This document shows, one piece after another, positions 31,748 to 33,602 of a DNA stretch of 33,602 nucleotides; position 1 is the first letter of the stretch, and each line of letters starts with the position of its first letter. Both the position numbers and the translations under genes were made by a program. Under the pieces are notes generated by a model. It was not told where the DNA came from. It saw only the letters and a list, made by a program, of their open reading frames with translations, and made no database searches. Source of the DNA: Hyphomicrobiales bacterium (GTDB taxonomy: Bacteria; Pseudomonadota; Alphaproteobacteria; Rhizobiales; Methyloligellaceae). The DNA is taken from assembly GCA_021775555.1 (NCBI GenBank), contig JAJFHP010000013.1, forward strand, positions 1 to 33,602. The letters run 5' to 3'.

Positions 31748-31786
31748 GTGAATGTCAAACAAAGTGCCATTGGCATCGAAAACGCG
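31748..31786 (-). pseudogene. Possible fragment of a haloacid-dehalogenase-type gene
   Basis: On the minus strand the 39 bases translate as RVFDANGTLFDIH, which closely resembles the first HAD motif of (S)-2-haloacid dehalogenases. The residues on both sides in the same frame (VCG before, APPAVITGVAAKHLE after) do not continue into a recognisable HAD domain. It could be a decayed remnant or chance similarity of a short motif. The rest of 31681-31940 shows no gene. Confidence 0.4.
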
Positions 31787-31940
31787 CCCACATACGTTAC
31801 TGGTCTGCACAACTGAATTGCCTCCGGGAGATAGACCTTTCTTCACACAGGCGGCTTAACGAAGCTTGCGCGCCATGCGAAATCATGCTTTCGCCGTAAC
31901 AGTTTTTCATATCGCGCAAGAAACAGGCAGAAGTTGACTG

Positions 31941-32843
31941 ATGGACATATCTTCAACTGACAACCGCTACGGATCGAAAGTCCATGACCTGGGCCGCTTT
32001 AGTGCTCCTGTACTGATCTGTGGCGGTGCCTATTCCAACCTGGAAGCGCTTGAGGCACTTTTTGAGGCTGCGGACAGCCTCGCCATCCCGTGCGAACGGA
32101 TCATCCATACCGGTGACGTGGTTGCCTATTGCGCCGACCCCGCCGTCACGGCCGAGCTGCTGCGCGAACGCCAGGTCCACGCCATCCAGGGTAATGTTGA
32201 AGAAAGTCTGTCCGCCAGCCTTCCAGATTGTGGCTGCGGATTTTCCGAGGGAACCCTGTGCGACAAGCTCTCTGACGAATGGTTTACATTTGCCGATGCC
32301 CGGATTGGCGATGATATCCGGCATTGGATGGGCCATCTGCCCCAGCACTTGGTGTTCGAGATTGCAGGCCTGCGCGCGCGCGTTGTTCATGGCTCTGTGC
32401 GCGAGATCAACCGCTTTTTATTTGCCTCGCAACCAGACCCGGACTTCGAAGCTGAATTCTCTTCCGTTGCTACGGATTGCGATATGATCATTTCCGGCCA
32501 TAGCGGCATTCCCTTCACCCGGCGCGTAGGAAAGAAGGTCTGGCACAATTCCGGATCACTGGGGCTTCCCGCCAATGACGGGACACCGCGCGTCTGGTTC
32601 AGCTTATTGACCCCTGACAAGGAGGGGCTGCGCATCGAGCATCATGCTCTTGACTACGATCATGAAACATCGAGATCAAAAATGATCGAAGCCGGGGTCT
32701 GCCGCGAATATGCACAAGCCCTGGGAACCGGGATTTGGCCGAGTCTGGACGTCTTGGGTGAATCGGAGAAAAATCAAACCGGCACGCCGCTAGATCTGGG
32801 TGAGCCGGTAATCATTCAAAGCACAGCGGCATTCAGCACATAA
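31941..32843 (+). CDS. Metallophosphoesterase-fold protein with an altered first metal motif
   Basis: The protein has 300 residues and matches the YfcE-like calcineurin fold. The first metal motif, normally D-x-H-G-N, reads GAYSN (residues 29-33), so the Asp and His ligands are missing. H56-T-G-D59 (second motif), GN at 84-85, H150 and GHSG at 186-189 remain, although the last motif usually ends in His. I have seen related alphaproteobacterial proteins with a GGPYSN-type motif, so the change seems a feature of a subfamily and not a mutation here. Residues 95-110 add a Cys-rich loop (DCGCGFSEGTLC). Whether it is still a phosphoesterase is unknown. It stands alone, with no ribosome binding site that I can see. 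Confidence 0.82.
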   Translation: MDISSTDNRYGSKVHDLGRFSAPVLICGGAYSNLEALEALFEAADSLAIPCERIIHTGDVVAYCADPAVTAELLRERQVHAIQGNVEESLSASLPDCGCGFSEGTLCDKLSDEWFTFADARIGDDIRHWMGHLPQHLVFEIAGLRARVVHGSVREINRFLFASQPDPDFEAEFSSVATDCDMIISGHSGIPFTRRVGKKVWHNSGSLGLPANDGTPRVWFSLLTPDKEGLRIEHHALDYDHETSRSKMIEAGVCREYAQALGTGIWPSLDVLGESEKNQTGTPLDLGEPVIIQSTAAFST

Positions 32844-32854
32844 GGACAGCTGTT

Positions 32855-33602
32855 TTAAAATGGCCGTGCCGGCCCGAGCGAACCCATAAAAAGTGTAACG
32901 CCCAGAGTCAGAACCAGCAGCGCACCCAGAATCCCGGCCCAGTTGGTGATATATCCCACCCAATCGCTATTATTGCCTGCCATGCGCAAAGCCAGCTGCT
33001 TGGAGCCAACCGCAAGGACCGCAAGCACGGACACGGTGATCGCCGTGCCGAGCGCCATGGCGAAAGTGGCGGCGACCCCTGCAAGAAACAATCCGTTGGC
33101 CAGCGCAAATACCAGAACGATGATCGCGCCCGTACATGGCCTGATGCCAACCGCAAATACAATTGCCGCCGCCTTGCGCAACGGAAGCGTACCATCAAGC
33201 TGTTTCGGGTCCGGCATATGGGCATGACCGCAGCAGGCGTCGTCATGATCATGGACATGATCATGAGGTGCATTTTCGCGCTGGGCGAAAAATCGGCGCA
33301 CTTGTGAAGCCAGCAGCCACAGGCCGACAAGTGAGATCAGCGCATAACTTGCGGTTTCCAGGTGGGCGGCAAATGCTTTGATCTGTAATCCGGCGGCATT
33401 CATGGCGATTGCCAGAACCCCTACCAGTAACACAGCGGAAAGACCCTGCACGGCAGCAGCGATGAAACTTAGGATCACTCCACGTCGCATGGTCCTCTCA
33501 TTGGCCAGCACGTAAGCAGAAATGACCGCCTTGCCATGGCCAGGCCCGACCGCGTGCACAACACCATAAATAAAGCTCAAACTGGCCAGCAGCCAAGCCG
33601 CG
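32855..33602 (-). CDS. NicO/RcnA-type nickel/cobalt exporter, 5' end beyond the window
   Basis: The frame runs off the right-hand edge, so the start lies outside. The last base in frame is 33601, and about 248 residues are visible. The protein has several membrane helices, and the motif HAVGPGHGKAVIS, which supplies His residues for metal binding in the NicO/RcnA family. A His-rich cytoplasmic loop (HDHVHDHDDACCGHAH) follows in the middle, and the second conserved region, FAVGIRPCTGAIIVLVFALA, is intact. The normal family role is export of Ni(II) or Co(II). The TTG at 33580 is internal. It is convergent with the metallophosphoesterase gene, ten bases away. Confidence 0.9.
   Translation of the reverse strand, partial: AAWLLASLSFIYGVVHAVGPGHGKAVISAYVLANERTMRRGVILSFIAAAVQGLSAVLLVGVLAIAMNAAGLQIKAFAAHLETASYALISLVGLWLLASQVRRFFAQRENAPHDHVHDHDDACCGHAHMPDPKQLDGTLPLRKAAAIVFAVGIRPCTGAIIVLVFALANGLFLAGVAATFAMALGTAITVSVLAVLAVGSKQLALRMAGNNSDWVGYITNWAGILGALLVLTLGVTLFMGSLGPARPF

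Noticed and set aside
1-33602. CRISPR array, tRNA, rRNA, integrase or prophage genes
   Set aside because: I looked for regular spaced repeats, cloverleaf-like ends and recombinase motifs on both strands and saw none; a covariance-model scan would be needed to exclude tRNA fully.

Overview
The window looks like chromosomal DNA of an alphaproteobacterium, probably of the order Hyphomicrobiales (Parvibaculum/Rhodobiaceae-like). The reasons are a fairly high G+C coding background, the protein families present (one-polypeptide indolepyruvate:ferredoxin oxidoreductase, assimilatory APS reductase, Tat-exported aldo/keto reductase, TAXI-type binding protein, Acr3), and five copies of an intergenic double-palindrome repeat of a kind I associate with alphaproteobacterial genomes. 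The placement is an inference; there is no rRNA or other marker gene. I see no tRNA, CRISPR array, insertion sequence or prophage.

Layout. 1-3.4 kb: the 3' end of an unknown gene, then an arsenite-efflux operon (acr3 plus a small Cys-rich protein) behind a perfect FNR/FixK-type box, then a convergent pair (DMT permease and GlcG/HbpS-like protein). 3.4-6.7 kb: a secreted proline-rich protein with three C-terminal Cys-pair repeats, a universal stress protein behind a second perfect FNR/FixK-type box, an ABM-domain protein and a GNAT acetyltransferase. 6.7-7.4 kb is non-coding and repeat-bearing. 7.4-9.2 kb: a LysR regulator divergent from a DUF2306 membrane protein, with a T-N11-A palindrome between them. 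9.3-13.8 kb: small hypothetical genes and a two-gene operon (DUF1611 P-loop protein plus alanine/ornithine-racemase-type PLP enzyme) lying between two very AT-rich stretches.

13.8-18.0 kb: an aldo/keto reductase/DUF6064 pair, a second DMT permease, a perfect 29-bp-arm hairpin between convergent genes, a YaiI-family protein and ferrochelatase. 18.2-21.2 kb: a co-directional run of CNT-type nucleoside transporter, trans-aconitate methyltransferase and a kynurenine-formamidase-like hydrolase. 21.2-25.0 kb: PsiE, a small hypothetical protein, an AraC regulator, CysH and a 1-Cys peroxiredoxin. 25.3-31.7 kb: a sodium:solute symporter and the indolepyruvate oxidoreductase, with a TAXI binding protein divergent across a 27-bp palindrome. 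31.9 kb to the end: a metallophosphoesterase-fold protein lacking parts of the usual metal site, and a truncated NicO/RcnA-type Ni/Co exporter.

How it works together. Most of the window is ordinary accessory metabolism and transport. The most informative regulatory signal is the pair of exact TTGAT-N4-ATCAA boxes, each about 100 nt upstream of its start codon. They suggest that arsenite export and a universal stress protein share an oxygen-limitation response. The least explained units are the Cys-rich partner of acr3, the DUF1611/racemase operon, the TAXI protein without a TRAP permease, and the small secreted Cys-pair protein.
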